43,063 nt of DNA from W0P28-013 sp963638355 (GCA_963638355.1 CAVHRT010000006.1:1-43063), one strand, 5' to 3'. Shown: positions 15,423 through 24,884, numbered from the stretch's first letter. The notes: generated by a model from the letters alone, not told the origin. Program-made: numbers and translations.

Positions 15423-16133
15423 ATGGGAGAAAACACACCAACCCCACACATTGGGGCAAAGTACGGCGAAATTGCCGAGACAGTGATTATGGCGGGCGAT
15501 CCGCTGCGCGCTAAACTGATGGCCGAACGCTTTTTGGAGAATCCAGTTCAATTCAACAATGTTCGTGGCATGCTCGGTTTCACGGGCAACTACAAAGGCA
15601 AACGCATTTCGGTGATGGGTCACGGCATGGGCATTCCGTCGATTGGCATCTACACCTACGAATTGTACAATTTTTATGGCGTTAAAAAGATTATTCGCGT
15701 CGGTTCGTGCGGCGCTCGCCAGATGAACATTCATGTGGGCGACATCGTGATAGCCATGGGCGCCTGCACCGACAGCCACTATGCCGATCAGTACGAACTG
15801 CCTGGAACATACGCTCCTATTGCATCGTTCGATTTGGTTCGCGCTGCCGTCGAGGCTTGCGAAAAACTGGGCTACACCTACCACGTGGGCAATGTTTTTG
15901 CAGCCGACATCTTCTACAATCAGCACAGCAAACGCGGCAACTGGACAAAGATGGGCGTCTTGGCCGACGAAATGGAGAGTCCTGCGCTCTACATGAACGC
16001 TGCTGCATCGGGCAACAAAGCGCTCTGCATTTGCACCGTGAGCGACCACATTTTGACGGGCGAAGCCACCACAGCCGAAGAGCGCCAAAACACCTTCACA
16101 AAGATGATGGACGTTGCGTTCAGCATCATTTGA
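15423..16133 (+). CDS. deoD: Purine-nucleoside phosphorylase (DeoD type)
   Basis: Cleaves purine nucleosides with phosphate for salvage; hexameric, cytosolic. Recognised by TPHIGAKYGEIAETVIMAGDP, the MGHGMGIPSIGIY phosphate/ribose region, IRVGSCGA and the ADEMESPALY motif. 236 aa from the ATG at 15423. An in-frame TTG 19 codons earlier is rejected because it lies at the promoter and adds a non-homologous extension. Single-gene transcription unit between two terminators. Confidence 0.96.
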   Translation: MGENTPTPHIGAKYGEIAETVIMAGDPLRAKLMAERFLENPVQFNNVRGMLGFTGNYKGKRISVMGHGMGIPSIGIYTYELYNFYGVKKIIRVGSCGARQMNIHVGDIVIAMGACTDSHYADQYELPGTYAPIASFDLVRAAVEACEKLGYTYHVGNVFAADIFYNQHSKRGNWTKMGVLADEMESPALYMNAAASGNKALCICTVSDHILTGEATTAEERQNTFTKMMDVAFSII

Positions 16134-16155
16134 TGAATCGATAGAAAAAGAAAAA

Positions 16156-16181
16156 GCGGGTTTCACAATTGTGAGATCCGC
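16156..16181. terminator. Bidirectional terminator between deoD and bactofilin
   Basis: GCGGGTTTCACAA and TTGTGAGATCCGC pair along 13 positions with two G-T pairs; an A-run precedes and a T-run follows, so it can end transcription from both sides. Confidence 0.85.
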
Positions 16182-16222
16182 ATTTTTATTTTGTTGAATT
16201 GATCGCAAGTTGAGTGCCGCAA

Positions 16223-16591
16223 TCACTTTTTATTTTCAGCCGCTGCAACAGTTTTTCCCATATCGCAACTGCCCGTAAAGATAGCGTTTTGTTCGATCAT
16301 GAGTGTTTTGGTTTTGATTTCGCCGAACACACGCGCCGTCTCTTTGAGCGAAAGCAGTTCGCCAACCACCACTGTGCCTTCGATGTGTCCCATGATTTCA
16401 GCATTTTGACAAACCAGATGACCTTTGAGCGCGCCTTGCGGACCGATCACCACTTTGCCTTTGCAGTCGAGGTTGCCATCGACCGTGCCATCGATGCGAA
16501 AATCGCTTTCGGCAGTGATTTCACCCTTAATTTTTGTACCATACGCCAGCACATTGTGCGCAATTCCTGTATTCGAGACCTCTTTTCCCAT
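16223..16591 (-). CDS. Bactofilin (polymer-forming cytoskeletal protein)
   Basis: Small beta-helical protein that polymerises without nucleotide into filaments tied to the membrane, used in cell shape or envelope functions. The central DUF583/bactofilin domain (about 12-105) shows the pattern G-I-EG-V-G-L with VDGNLDCKGKVVIGPQGAL and GEIKTKTLMI. The 122-aa length is typical. The ATG at 16591 is preferred over a TTG four codons upstream. It has its own strong promoter and is divergent from the TetR-led efflux operon. Confidence 0.92.
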   Translation of the reverse strand: MGKEVSNTGIAHNVLAYGTKIKGEITAESDFRIDGTVDGNLDCKGKVVIGPQGALKGHLVCQNAEIMGHIEGTVVVGELLSLKETARVFGEIKTKTLMIEQNAIFTGSCDMGKTVAAAENKK

Positions 16592-16624
16592 AGAGCCAAT
16601 CAATTTTTATTGTTTTACAACTTG

Positions 16625-16655
16625 CAAAGTTACAAAATTATTTTGTATCGACAAA
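16625..16655 (-). promoter_or_regulatory. Promoter of the bactofilin gene
   Basis: On the minus strand TTTG (16652-16655), 19 bases, TAACTTTG (16625-16632): full consensus match, 34 bases upstream of the bactofilin ATG. Confidence 0.85.
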
Positions 16656-16794
16656 ATGTTTTCTGAAAGCCCCATCGCGACCAAGTTTGGCACAGGATTT
16701 GCAATTGAATGGTGGCGAGATTATGTTTTTTGAAGCAACAAAAACCATTCGTTTTTATGCCAGAAAACATATTTTTTAAGTCCACAGGAAACTT

Positions 16795-16812
16795 GAAAAC
16801 TTTTAAGTTTTC
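16795..16812. promoter_or_regulatory. Palindrome, candidate TetR operator
   Basis: GAAAACTT-TT-AAGTTTTC, 8-bp perfect arms, about 100 bases before tetR. The size and symmetry suit a TetR-family dimer. A second, looser repeat GCGAAA (16849-16854) / TTTCGC (16863-16868) is closer to the start. Assignment is inferred from position only. Confidence 0.4.
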
Positions 16813-16911
16813 CAATATCTATCTGAAAACTAGCCACTTTCGAAAAGCGCGAAAATTAAAAGTTTCGCTAACGGCAAATGAACGACAGAAAAGAGTAATT
16901 TCGCACCCCGC

Positions 16912-17532
16912 ATGGAAATTAGCGAAAAAATAGTAGAAATCGCGTCAGAAAAATTTCTGAAATATGGTTTGCGCAGCGTTACGATTGACGATCTGTGCAA
17001 CATTTTGCGCATTTCGAAAAAGACTTTTTACGTCTATTTTGCAACGAAAGATGACCTTGTGGAGGCAGTTTTGCACCGTCAGGAGGCGGAATTGGAACGA
17101 AAAATGGTGCGCGACTTCGAAGAGATGGCATCGGTGCTCGATGTGCTAGTGGCAAATCTGCAAATAGTGCAGCGCACAAAGGAGATTTTGCAGCCGCCAC
17201 CATTCCTTTTCGATCTGCAAAAATACTACCCTGCCCTTTTCGAGCAGCACAAACAGACCATTTTTGTGGGAATTCAACGGCATTTGCACCATTTTATACA
17301 ACGCGGCGTGGACGAAAAAATGTTTTGTGCCGACATCGATGTGCACCAAACTGCCATGTTTTTGTCGTATTTGCACCGCGGATTGCTCGATGCGTTGTCG
17401 CACCCCGATGCTGAGCGCGAGGAATTTACGCTGATTTGTCGCCACGGCTTGAAACTGATTATGCGCGGCATTTTGACCGACGAAGCCAAGCGACTGATGG
17501 ACGAGAAAATGAAAAATTATACAGAAAAATAA
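16912..17532 (+). CDS. TetR/AcrR family transcriptional regulator
   Basis: Dimeric DNA-binding repressor. The N-terminal helix-turn-helix is at about residues 20-45, with SVTIDDLCNILRISKKTFYVYFATKDDL-type sequence (typical TetR_N). The remaining residues form the ligand-binding domain, which resembles no effector class I can name. 206 aa. It is the first gene of the efflux operon, 21 bases before the TolC-like gene, so it probably represses its own operon and responds to a pump substrate. Confidence 0.93.
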   Translation: MEISEKIVEIASEKFLKYGLRSVTIDDLCNILRISKKTFYVYFATKDDLVEAVLHRQEAELERKMVRDFEEMASVLDVLVANLQIVQRTKEILQPPPFLFDLQKYYPALFEQHKQTIFVGIQRHLHHFIQRGVDEKMFCADIDVHQTAMFLSYLHRGLLDALSHPDAEREEFTLICRHGLKLIMRGILTDEAKRLMDEKMKNYTEK

Positions 17533-17553
17533 ACACGAAATTAAGCGAAAAAG

Positions 17554-18879
17554 ATGAAGAGATTATTTTTATTGCCGATGTTGGCGCTGACCATTAGCGT
17601 TCAGGCGGTGGCAGAAGACCATGTGATGGCCGCCACCAAAGGCACAACGCGCGCCAACGCACCCGAATCGCTCACGTTGAGCATCGACGAGGCACAAGAC
17701 TACGCCGTGAAAGCCAACCGCTCGTTGCGCAATGCCGAACTTGCAGTGCAACAGGCCTACGCACAACGCTGGCAAACCATTGCCGCCATGCTGCCGCAAG
17801 TTGATGGCAGTTGGGGATTTAACTCGATGTGCGGTTACAAAATGGAAATGGCAGGAATGACAATCGACATGCCAAACTACTCCACATTGGGCGTTACGGC
17901 ATCGGTGGGAATCAGCGGACAAGCCGTAGTTGGCACCATATTGAACAACATCGCCATCGACATGCAAAAAATTTCGCTCGAACAGTCGGAAGACAATCTG
18001 CGAGCCAATGTGAAAACATCGTACGCATCGGTGCTGGTGCTGCAAGAGGTCGTGTCGCTGCTCGACTCGAGCCTGACCAACGTAGAACGTTTGGCCGAAA
18101 TGACCCAACGCTCGGTTGATGTGGGCGCTGCAGAACAGACCTCGGCCGACCAGATAGTAGTGCGCGTGAACACGCTGAAAAACAACATCAACTCGAACAA
18201 ACGCTCCATTCAACTCGGCATCAACACGCTGAAAGTGCTGCTCGATGTGCCAGTCGAGACGGAATTGACGCTCTCGTCGACTTTGGACGACATGCTTTCG
18301 GGCGACGAAGTGCTGCGCTTACTCGGTCAGGAATTTTTGATCGAGAAAAATCTGAACTACCAAACCCTCGAAAAAAATGTTGATTTAGCAAAAGCGAATG
18401 TCCACATGGCTGGCTGGGCTTACGGTCCAACGGTTGGCGTGGGCTATCAATATTCGAACCAGCACTATTACGACGATGGCGGTTTCCGCATGACGCCGCC
18501 AAATGCCGTGAGCGTTACCATTTCGATGCCGCTGTGGTCGTCGGGCAAAAGGGCTGCTGGCGTAGTGGAGAAAAAAATTGCGCTCGAAACGGCTCGCAAC
18601 ACATTGGCTGAGACTTCCGACAATCTTGCCATTCAAAATGAGCAATTGCGCTACAATCTGCAAAACGCTTTCGAGACCTATCTGACCGAAAAAGAGAATA
18701 TGGACGTTACTCAACGCGTTTTTCAATCGACCACGAACAAATACAACTACGGCGCCGCGTCGAACCTCGAGCTTGTGAACGCCAGCAACGATGTGATAAG
18801 CGCACAATCGACCTATGTTCAGGCCGTTCTCACACTGGTGAATGCCGAAGTTGAACTCGACAAATTCTTGAATAATTAA
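17554..18879 (+). CDS. TolC-family outer-membrane efflux protein
   Basis: Outer-membrane channel of a tripartite RND pump. Signal peptide at residues 1-20 (LPMLALTISVQAVA-E). Two OEP repeats with long helices: about 45-230 (EAQDYAVKANRSLRNAELAVQQA) and about 265-438. The 441-aa length is typical for Bacteroidota. It sits between the regulator and the membrane fusion protein with short gaps. Confidence 0.94.
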   Translation: MKRLFLLPMLALTISVQAVAEDHVMAATKGTTRANAPESLTLSIDEAQDYAVKANRSLRNAELAVQQAYAQRWQTIAAMLPQVDGSWGFNSMCGYKMEMAGMTIDMPNYSTLGVTASVGISGQAVVGTILNNIAIDMQKISLEQSEDNLRANVKTSYASVLVLQEVVSLLDSSLTNVERLAEMTQRSVDVGAAEQTSADQIVVRVNTLKNNINSNKRSIQLGINTLKVLLDVPVETELTLSSTLDDMLSGDEVLRLLGQEFLIEKNLNYQTLEKNVDLAKANVHMAGWAYGPTVGVGYQYSNQHYYDDGGFRMTPPNAVSVTISMPLWSSGKRAAGVVEKKIALETARNTLAETSDNLAIQNEQLRYNLQNAFETYLTEKENMDVTQRVFQSTTNKYNYGAASNLELVNASNDVISAQSTYVQAVLTLVNAEVELDKFLNN

Positions 18880-18917
18880 AAAATTAGATAAAAAAATAAA
18901 ATAATAATAAAAAAGCA

Positions 18918-19946
18918 ATGAAGAAAGCATTTATTTTAGCAACCACGGCATTGGCACTTGTTGGTTGCGGGAGCAAAGAACAAGCCACAACCGAAGAGGC
19001 TACGACCGAGCGCACCGAAGTGGTAGAACTGACCACACTGCACACGCGCGAAATTCAGAGAGAGATCACCCTATCGTCGAACCTTATGGGCTACGAAACG
19101 GTGAATGTGGCACCATCGATCACGGGAAAAATTGAGCATATCTATGTAGAGGTGGGCGACCGCGTAGCAAAAGGTGCCGACCTTGTGCGCATGGATCAGC
19201 AACAATACAAAACCACGAAACTTTCGATTGCCAACCTCGAAACCGAGATGGCTCGTATGGAAGGTTTGATTCAGACTGGTTCGGTGTCGCAACAGCAATA
19301 CGATCAAACCAAACTTTCGCTCGATCAGACCAAAGAAAATCTCGATTTCTTGCAGAAAAACACATACGTGAAGGCCAATTTTTCGGGCGTAATTTCTGCC
19401 AAAAACTACGAAGATGGCGAACTCTATAGCGGCTCGCCAATTGTAGTGCTTACGCAAGTTGACAAACTGAAAACGCTTGTTGCAATTCCAGAATCGTACA
19501 TTCCACTGATAAAACAAGGCATGAAACTCGACCTGCGTTCGGAGGTTTATCCCGACAAGGTTTTCCCAGCCACCATCGAAGTGGTTTATCCAACGGTCGA
19601 TGCATCGACACACACATTCCAAGTGAAAGTGGTTGTGCCGAACAAGAGCGGGCTGCTGCGTCCGGGCATGTATGTAACCACCACGCTCGGTTTGGGCAAA
19701 GCCAACGTGATAACCGCGCCCTACTCTACCGTGCTGAAACTGATTGGCGCCAACGACCGCTATGTCTTCATCAACAACAACGGCTACGCACAACGCGTGA
19801 GTGTGGAGATGGGCCAGCGTTTTGGCGACGATGTTGAGATATCCGCTCCAGAAATTGTCGATGGCGTAGAACTCGTTACCAAAGGCGAGGCACGCTTGGT
19901 CGATGGTGTGAAAATAGTTGTTGGCTCGACGGCTGCAGCAAAATAA
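18918..19946 (+). CDS. RND efflux membrane fusion lipoprotein (HlyD/AcrA family)
   Basis: Periplasmic adaptor linking pump and TolC-like channel. Lipobox LVGC with Cys at residue 17. Lipoyl half-motifs flank a short helical hairpin (about 85-140): IEHIYVEVGDRVAKGADLV and FSGVISAKNYEDGELY. The beta-barrel and membrane-proximal domains follow. The hairpin is short, as in many 340-residue Bacteroidota adaptors. 33 bases before the RND gene. Confidence 0.94.
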   Translation: MKKAFILATTALALVGCGSKEQATTEEATTERTEVVELTTLHTREIQREITLSSNLMGYETVNVAPSITGKIEHIYVEVGDRVAKGADLVRMDQQQYKTTKLSIANLETEMARMEGLIQTGSVSQQQYDQTKLSLDQTKENLDFLQKNTYVKANFSGVISAKNYEDGELYSGSPIVVLTQVDKLKTLVAIPESYIPLIKQGMKLDLRSEVYPDKVFPATIEVVYPTVDASTHTFQVKVVVPNKSGLLRPGMYVTTTLGLGKANVITAPYSTVLKLIGANDRYVFINNNGYAQRVSVEMGQRFGDDVEISAPEIVDGVELVTKGEARLVDGVKIVVGSTAAAK

Positions 19947-19979
19947 AGGAGTTTTTCATCAGAAAAAAATTAGAAAACA

Positions 19980-22900
19980 ATGGCAATATACAAAACTGCG
20001 GTCCAAAAGCCAGTTACCACTGCGCTGATATTTGTGGCAGTGATCATTATCGGTCTGTTCTGCTATGTGCAGTTGCCTGTGGACCAATATCCAGAGATGG
20101 ATCCACCATACATCACGGTGATGACCACCTACGCGGGTGCGTCGGCATCGGAGGTGGAAACCAACGTTACGAAAGTGATGGAAAACTCGCTGAACTCGGT
20201 TGACCATCTGAAAGAATTGACCTCGAAATCGAAAGATAACATTTCGCAGGTTACCATGGAGTTTGAATGGGGTACGAACCTCGACGAGGTAATCAACGAT
20301 GTGCGAACATACGTTGACCTTGTGAAAGATAATCTGCCCGACGGCTGCTCCAACCCTATCATCTTGCGCCTTTCGACCTCGATGATGCCTGTAATTCAAT
20401 ATGCCGTAACGGCCAACGAGAGTTATCCTGCGCTCGACAAACTGCTGGACGATGAAATTATTCCTCAGTTGAACAGCGTCGACGGTATTGGTAACTTGAC
20501 CGTTTCGGGTGCGCCCGACCGCTACGTCTACATCTATCTCGATCAACAAAAACTCGATGCCTACGGACTTACGGTTGAAACTGTAGGCAACATGATTTCG
20601 GCAAACAACCTAAACATGTCGTCGGGTACGGTGAAATTGGCGAAAGAGCAGTACCAAATGGAGGTGCGCTCGGAATATGCCGAATCGTCGGAGATTAACG
20701 ACATTGTGGTAACCACCACGGCCGACGGTCGCCAAGTGTATGTGCGCGACATTGCCACTGTGAAAGATACCATCAAAGAGCTGTCGCTCGATGAGAAAAC
20801 CGATGGCATCGAGTGCGCCCGCTTGATGATTACCAAACAGACTGGTGCCAACACCGTGCAAATTTGCCGCGATGTGCGCAAAGAGATCGAAAAGATTAAG
20901 CAGACATTACCTTCCGATGTGCAGTTCAAACTGATTTACGACTCGTCGGAAACCATCGAAAACTCCATCAATTCGCTGAAAGAATCAATCGCCTACGCGC
21001 TGCTGTTTGTGGTGCTTGTGGTGCTGTTCTTCCTTGGACGATGGCGCGCCACGCTCATCATCAGTTTGACCATTCCTATATCGCTGATTGTGGCGTTCAT
21101 CTATCTGAAGTTAGTCGATTCGTCGCTCAACATCATCTCGCTCTGTTCGCTCACCGTGGCCATCGGTATGGTGGTGGACGATGCCATTGTGGTATTGGAA
21201 AACATTACGAAGCACGTCGACCGTGGTGAAAATCCGCGCGAGGCATCAATCTACGCCACCAACGAGGTTTGGGTTTCGGTTATCGCCACCACGCTGGTTT
21301 TGGCTGCCGTGTTCATTCCTCTGACCACGCTCACCGGCATGGCGGGCATCCTGTTCAAAGAATTGGGCTGGATTGTAACCATCGTAACCACCACTTCCAC
21401 ACTCATCGCCATTTCGCTTACGCCAATGTTGGCCAGCAAACTGCTGAAACCGCGCCAAGTGCATGTCGACGAAAATGGTAACCTGATTGACGATGGAGCG
21501 AAAAAGACTTGGTACGACAAAACCGTGGTGCGCGCGCTCGACTGGATCGATGGCAAATATGCCAGCGCATTGGCTTGGTGCTTGGAGCATAAATGGGTGG
21601 CTTTCACGGGCTTGTTCCTGTTCTTTGCCGTGACCATGATTCCTGCACTGACAGGCAAAATCGGTACCGACTTCATGCAACAGCAAGATAATGGCCGTAT
21701 GTCGGTAACCATCAAACTGCAGCGTGGTACGCGTATCGAGGAGACTTTGAAGACAGCGCGCGCTTTGGAGGCTCGTTTCACCGAACTTGTGCCAGAAATT
21801 CAGTTGATTTCGACTTCGGCTGGTTCCAACGACGACTCGAGCATTTCGGCACTTTTCTCATCGACAATGAACAACACCATTTCGATGACCATTCGCTGCA
21901 ACAAAAAATACGAACGCGAACGCTCCATTTTCGATATTGCCGAGGTTATTCGTCAGGAAATTGCGCGCTACCCCGAGATCACCGACTATCAGGTAAGCAC
22001 CTCGTCGGGCGGTGGCATGGCATCTAATTCAGTCGATGTCGAAATTTATGGATACGATTTCGATGCTACATCTGCATTGGCCGAAGAGATTCAGGCAAAA
22101 TGTAACCACGAAGTGAAGGGTGCCCGCGACGCCACCATCTCGCGCGACGACGAACGCCCCGAAATCAAAATCATCGTCGACAAAGAAAAAGCAACCCGCC
22201 TCGGACTGACGCCGGCTACCATCTCCACCTATCTGCGCAACCGCGTGAACGGCATGTCGTGCGGCTATTTGAAAGAAGATGGTTCGGAATACGACATCGT
22301 GGCGCGCCTGCAAGAGGACGATCGCAACACCATTCAAAAAATTCAAGACCTGACCATTCCAACGCCATCGGGCAAGAGTGTGAAACTGTCTGAAGTCTGC
22401 TCCATTGGCGAATATTGGACACCACCAACCATCGAACGTAAACTGCGTCAGCGTATCGTAACCGTGTCGGTAACGCCTTACAACGTACCGCTGGGCGAAT
22501 TGGCGCAAAACATTCAGACGCAAGTGGTCGACCAACTCGACATTCCGCAAGGCGTGAGCATTCGTTTGGCGGGCGACTACGAAGATCAGCAAGAGACCTT
22601 CAGCAAAATGGTGCTTTTGGCAGCGCTCATCGTCATGCTGGTTTACATTGTTATGGCCAGCCAGTTCGAATCGTTCAAGAAACCATTCGTCATCATGTTC
22701 ACCATTCCATTTGCGCTCTCAGGCGTAGTCATGGCACTGTGGATGACGGGTCGCTCACTCGATATGATTGGCGCACTTGGTCTGATAATGCTAGTCGGCA
22801 TTGTAGTGAAAAATGGTATCGTGCTTATCGACTACACCGACCTGCTACGCGAACGCGGCGTGGAACTGAACAAAGCCGTTGTAGCCGCTGGTCGTAGCCG

Positions 22901-23201
22901 TATGCGTCCTGTACTGATGACCGCCTTCACCACCATTCTTGGTATGGTACCAATGGCAGTATCGTCGGGCGAAGGTTCTGAAATGTGGCAGCCAATGGGC
23001 ATTGTGGTAATTGGCGGTCTTACGGTTTCTACCTTCCTCACCTTCTTCATGGTTCCGACGCTCTACGCAGCCATGTCGCGCCACGGCGAACGCGACCGCA
23101 TCTCGGCCATGCGCAAAGGCTTCATTTTCATGAACATCAAACTGAAAAAGAACAAAAAGCAGGAAGGCATCGCCGAAAATAGCGCCGAAACTGAAAAATA
23201 A
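19980..23201 (+). CDS. RND multidrug efflux pump, HAE1/AcrB type
   Basis: Inner-membrane proton-driven pump, 1073 aa. Twelve-helix layout: one helix at residues 10-30, a first periplasmic loop, helices 2-6 near 335-490, helix 7 near 540, a second loop, helices 8-12 near 870-1030. Proton-relay residues are D400-D401 in GMVVDDAIVVLEN and K944 in GIVVKNGIVLIDY. The absence of heavy-metal-type motifs and the VDQYPEMDPP segment favour the hydrophobe/drug subfamily. The substrate is unknown. A Lys-rich C-terminal tail follows the last helix. Confidence 0.95.
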   Translation: MAIYKTAVQKPVTTALIFVAVIIIGLFCYVQLPVDQYPEMDPPYITVMTTYAGASASEVETNVTKVMENSLNSVDHLKELTSKSKDNISQVTMEFEWGTNLDEVINDVRTYVDLVKDNLPDGCSNPIILRLSTSMMPVIQYAVTANESYPALDKLLDDEIIPQLNSVDGIGNLTVSGAPDRYVYIYLDQQKLDAYGLTVETVGNMISANNLNMSSGTVKLAKEQYQMEVRSEYAESSEINDIVVTTTADGRQVYVRDIATVKDTIKELSLDEKTDGIECARLMITKQTGANTVQICRDVRKEIEKIKQTLPSDVQFKLIYDSSETIENSINSLKESIAYALLFVVLVVLFFLGRWRATLIISLTIPISLIVAFIYLKLVDSSLNIISLCSLTVAIGMVVDDAIVVLENITKHVDRGENPREASIYATNEVWVSVIATTLVLAAVFIPLTTLTGMAGILFKELGWIVTIVTTTSTLIAISLTPMLASKLLKPRQVHVDENGNLIDDGAKKTWYDKTVVRALDWIDGKYASALAWCLEHKWVAFTGLFLFFAVTMIPALTGKIGTDFMQQQDNGRMSVTIKLQRGTRIEETLKTARALEARFTELVPEIQLISTSAGSNDDSSISALFSSTMNNTISMTIRCNKKYERERSIFDIAEVIRQEIARYPEITDYQVSTSSGGGMASNSVDVEIYGYDFDATSALAEEIQAKCNHEVKGARDATISRDDERPEIKIIVDKEKATRLGLTPATISTYLRNRVNGMSCGYLKEDGSEYDIVARLQEDDRNTIQKIQDLTIPTPSGKSVKLSEVCSIGEYWTPPTIERKLRQRIVTVSVTPYNVPLGELAQNIQTQVVDQLDIPQGVSIRLAGDYEDQQETFSKMVLLAALIVMLVYIVMASQFESFKKPFVIMFTIPFALSGVVMALWMTGRSLDMIGALGLIMLVGIVVKNGIVLIDYTDLLRERGVELNKAVVAAGRSRMRPVLMTAFTTILGMVPMAVSSGEGSEMWQPMGIVVIGGLTVSTFLTFFMVPTLYAAMSRHGERDRISAMRKGFIFMNIKLKKNKKQEGIAENSAETEK

Positions 23202-23219
23202 AACCTAAAATCGATTAGT

Positions 23220-23513
23220 ATGAAATCTGTAATGATCATATTCAACCAAGCCAACACCGAGCGCGTGGAGTACATGCTCGACACGCTCGAAGTGCGCGGC
23301 TTCACATTCTTCGAACAGGTGCAAGGACGCGGTACAAATGGCGGTGAGCCACGCCGTGGCACACACGCTTGGCCCGAAATGAACTCGTGCATCATCTCCG
23401 TGGTGGACGACGACAAAGTGCCATCGCTGCTCGAAGCAGTGGAAAAACTCGACATGCGCAACAAAGAAGTTGGCGTGCGCGCCTTCGTTTGGAACATCGA
23501 GGCGACAGTCTGA
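23220..23513 (+). CDS. Small PII-like protein at the end of the efflux operon
   Basis: 97 aa, cytosolic, 18 bases after the RND gene and before a strong terminator, so co-transcribed with the pump. The pattern MKSVMIIFNQANTERVEYMLDTLEVRGFT (here residues 1-29) followed by a Gly/Arg-rich loop (about 36-48), then SCIISVVDDDKVPSLLEAVEKL and a C-terminal strand suggests the ferredoxin-like beta-alpha-beta fold of PII-family sensors. The loop is shorter than the GlnB T-loop and lacks the uridylylated Tyr context. PII-like proteins often sit beside and control transporters. The fold is inferred from sequence pattern; ligand and role are unknown. Confidence 0.7.
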   Translation: MKSVMIIFNQANTERVEYMLDTLEVRGFTFFEQVQGRGTNGGEPRRGTHAWPEMNSCIISVVDDDKVPSLLEAVEKLDMRNKEVGVRAFVWNIEATV

Positions 23514-23537
23514 TTTTCCAAAATCGACACAAAATGG

Positions 23538-23577
23538 GAAAGGAAAGAATTATTTCGATTCTTTCCTTTCTATTTTT
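23538..23577 (+). terminator. Terminator of the efflux operon
   Basis: GAAAGGAAAGAAT (23538-23550) and ATTCTTTCCTTTC (23558-23570) form a perfect 13-bp stem with loop TATTTCG, followed by TATTTTT. It stands between convergent genes and may also serve the minus-strand gene. Confidence 0.9.
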
Positions 23578-23592
23578 CTGATAATCAGTAAA

Positions 23593-24861
23593 TTACTGCT
23601 GTTTCGTGCGCAAAAGATTGATATCGCCACTCCTGAAGTAGGTAATGGGATCGCCGTTGTCGTCGCGATCGGTACCGGTGGCTTGAATAACGTAGTAGTA
23701 CGCTCCTTGCGCCGCCTCTTTGCCGTTGATTGTGCCGTCCCAACCTTTAGCAGGATCGGTGCTATGAAAAACCTGCCTTCCCCAACGGTTGTAGATGTAG
23801 CAACTGTACGACTTCAACGACCTATACGCCACACGAAACTCATCGTTTTTGCCATCGCCATTGGGAGTAAACACATTTGGCACCTCCAACTGCGATTCAA
23901 GCACCTCCACATCGATAGAATCGGTATATTCGCACTCGCCCGATGAGATTACCGTGAGCAGCACCCGATAGTCGCCACTCTCGTTAAAGGTATAGCGCAG
24001 ATCTTTGTCGCTGTAGTGCGTGTAATTTGAAGGATTTCCCTGCGGATAGATGCGCCAATCGTAATAAATGCCGTCGATAGGATTTGCACGACTTTCGAAA
24101 AAAACCACCAGCGGTCCAGAACCCGAAATATCAGAGCCAGAGCGGTCGCGTTCGTTTTTGCCAGCGCGTTCCTCGATAGTAGCTTTCAAATGCGCCTCCA
24201 CAGCAATGGCCTGATACAATTCCGATATTGCCGCCGACTGCGCCACGCCCAATTTTTGTCCCCAATCGTCGCCCGAGAGGGTAAACTGCGTGTTGCACAA
24301 CGGCGCTGTTAGCACAATTTCGGTAAAAGGCGTTATCTGTTTGTAAGTTTGTGGCATTGGCTCAGTCCACGCATCGCCCGAAAACGACACGGCGTCGTAC
24401 GTCAGCGTGAGCGTACGCGGCAAACGATGCGTTGCGCCATTTTTATCCTTATAAATCAAATCAGGAGCGGAAAACTCCGGCACAATTTTAATGAACTCGC
24501 AATCAGCATACGGGATATTGACTGCCGAAATAGTGAGCGGATATTTTGCATAATCTATCACCCAAATCCAAAGCGAATCGCGACCGCCAATTTTCAAGAT
24601 GTAGCCCTCGCCATCTTCAGGCGAAAACTCCGGCGTATTTGCCACAAAATTTCCGTCAAAATCAGTCCATTCCACATCACTTTCCGTGCCTGTATAGCGA
24701 ATCTCGGTCGACGAAGTTATGCCATTGAACAAAAAAAGACGATCGAGGCTGATAAGCTCCGTGCTCTCAACCTCAACATACGGATAGGTGGCATAGAACT
24801 GCGCGCTCGCCACTGCGGCACACACGCACGCCCAAACCACCAAAAATGCTCGTTTCATCAA
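23593..24861 (-). CDS. T9SS type B sorting-domain surface protein (CHU_C/gliding-associated C-terminus)
   Basis: Predicted type IX secretion cargo, 422 aa. Signal peptide at 1-20 (ending ASAQ). The N-terminal part is a beta-rich region of unknown function. A PKD-like domain lies near residues 245-330 (FESRANPIDGIYYDWRIYP, YRVLLTVISS). The last about 90 residues are the type B sorting domain: VPNVFTPNGDGKNDEFRV, YIYNRWGRQVF, GWDGTINGKEAAQGAYYYV. Such proteins are carried across the outer membrane by T9SS, whose gld/por genes lie 3 kb to the right. It has its own promoter. Ligand or function of the exported part is unknown. Confidence 0.92.
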   Translation of the reverse strand: MMKRAFLVVWACVCAAVASAQFYATYPYVEVESTELISLDRLFLFNGITSSTEIRYTGTESDVEWTDFDGNFVANTPEFSPEDGEGYILKIGGRDSLWIWVIDYAKYPLTISAVNIPYADCEFIKIVPEFSAPDLIYKDKNGATHRLPRTLTLTYDAVSFSGDAWTEPMPQTYKQITPFTEIVLTAPLCNTQFTLSGDDWGQKLGVAQSAAISELYQAIAVEAHLKATIEERAGKNERDRSGSDISGSGPLVVFFESRANPIDGIYYDWRIYPQGNPSNYTHYSDKDLRYTFNESGDYRVLLTVISSGECEYTDSIDVEVLESQLEVPNVFTPNGDGKNDEFRVAYRSLKSYSCYIYNRWGRQVFHSTDPAKGWDGTINGKEAAQGAYYYVIQATGTDRDDNGDPITYFRSGDINLLRTKQQ

Positions 24862-24884
24862 AATATCTTTTCTATTTGTAACGA

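Larger units (their letters stand above)
16604..16911. other. Intergenic region between bactofilin and tetR
   Basis: 308 bases without a gene. It holds the bactofilin promoter at its left end, two inverted repeats nearer tetR (16795-16812 and 16849-16868) and an 11-mer CGCTAACGGCA (16866-16876) that recurs at 42850-42860. A weak -7 element TAATTTCG (16896-16903) just before tetR would give a nearly leaderless mRNA. Confidence 0.6.
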
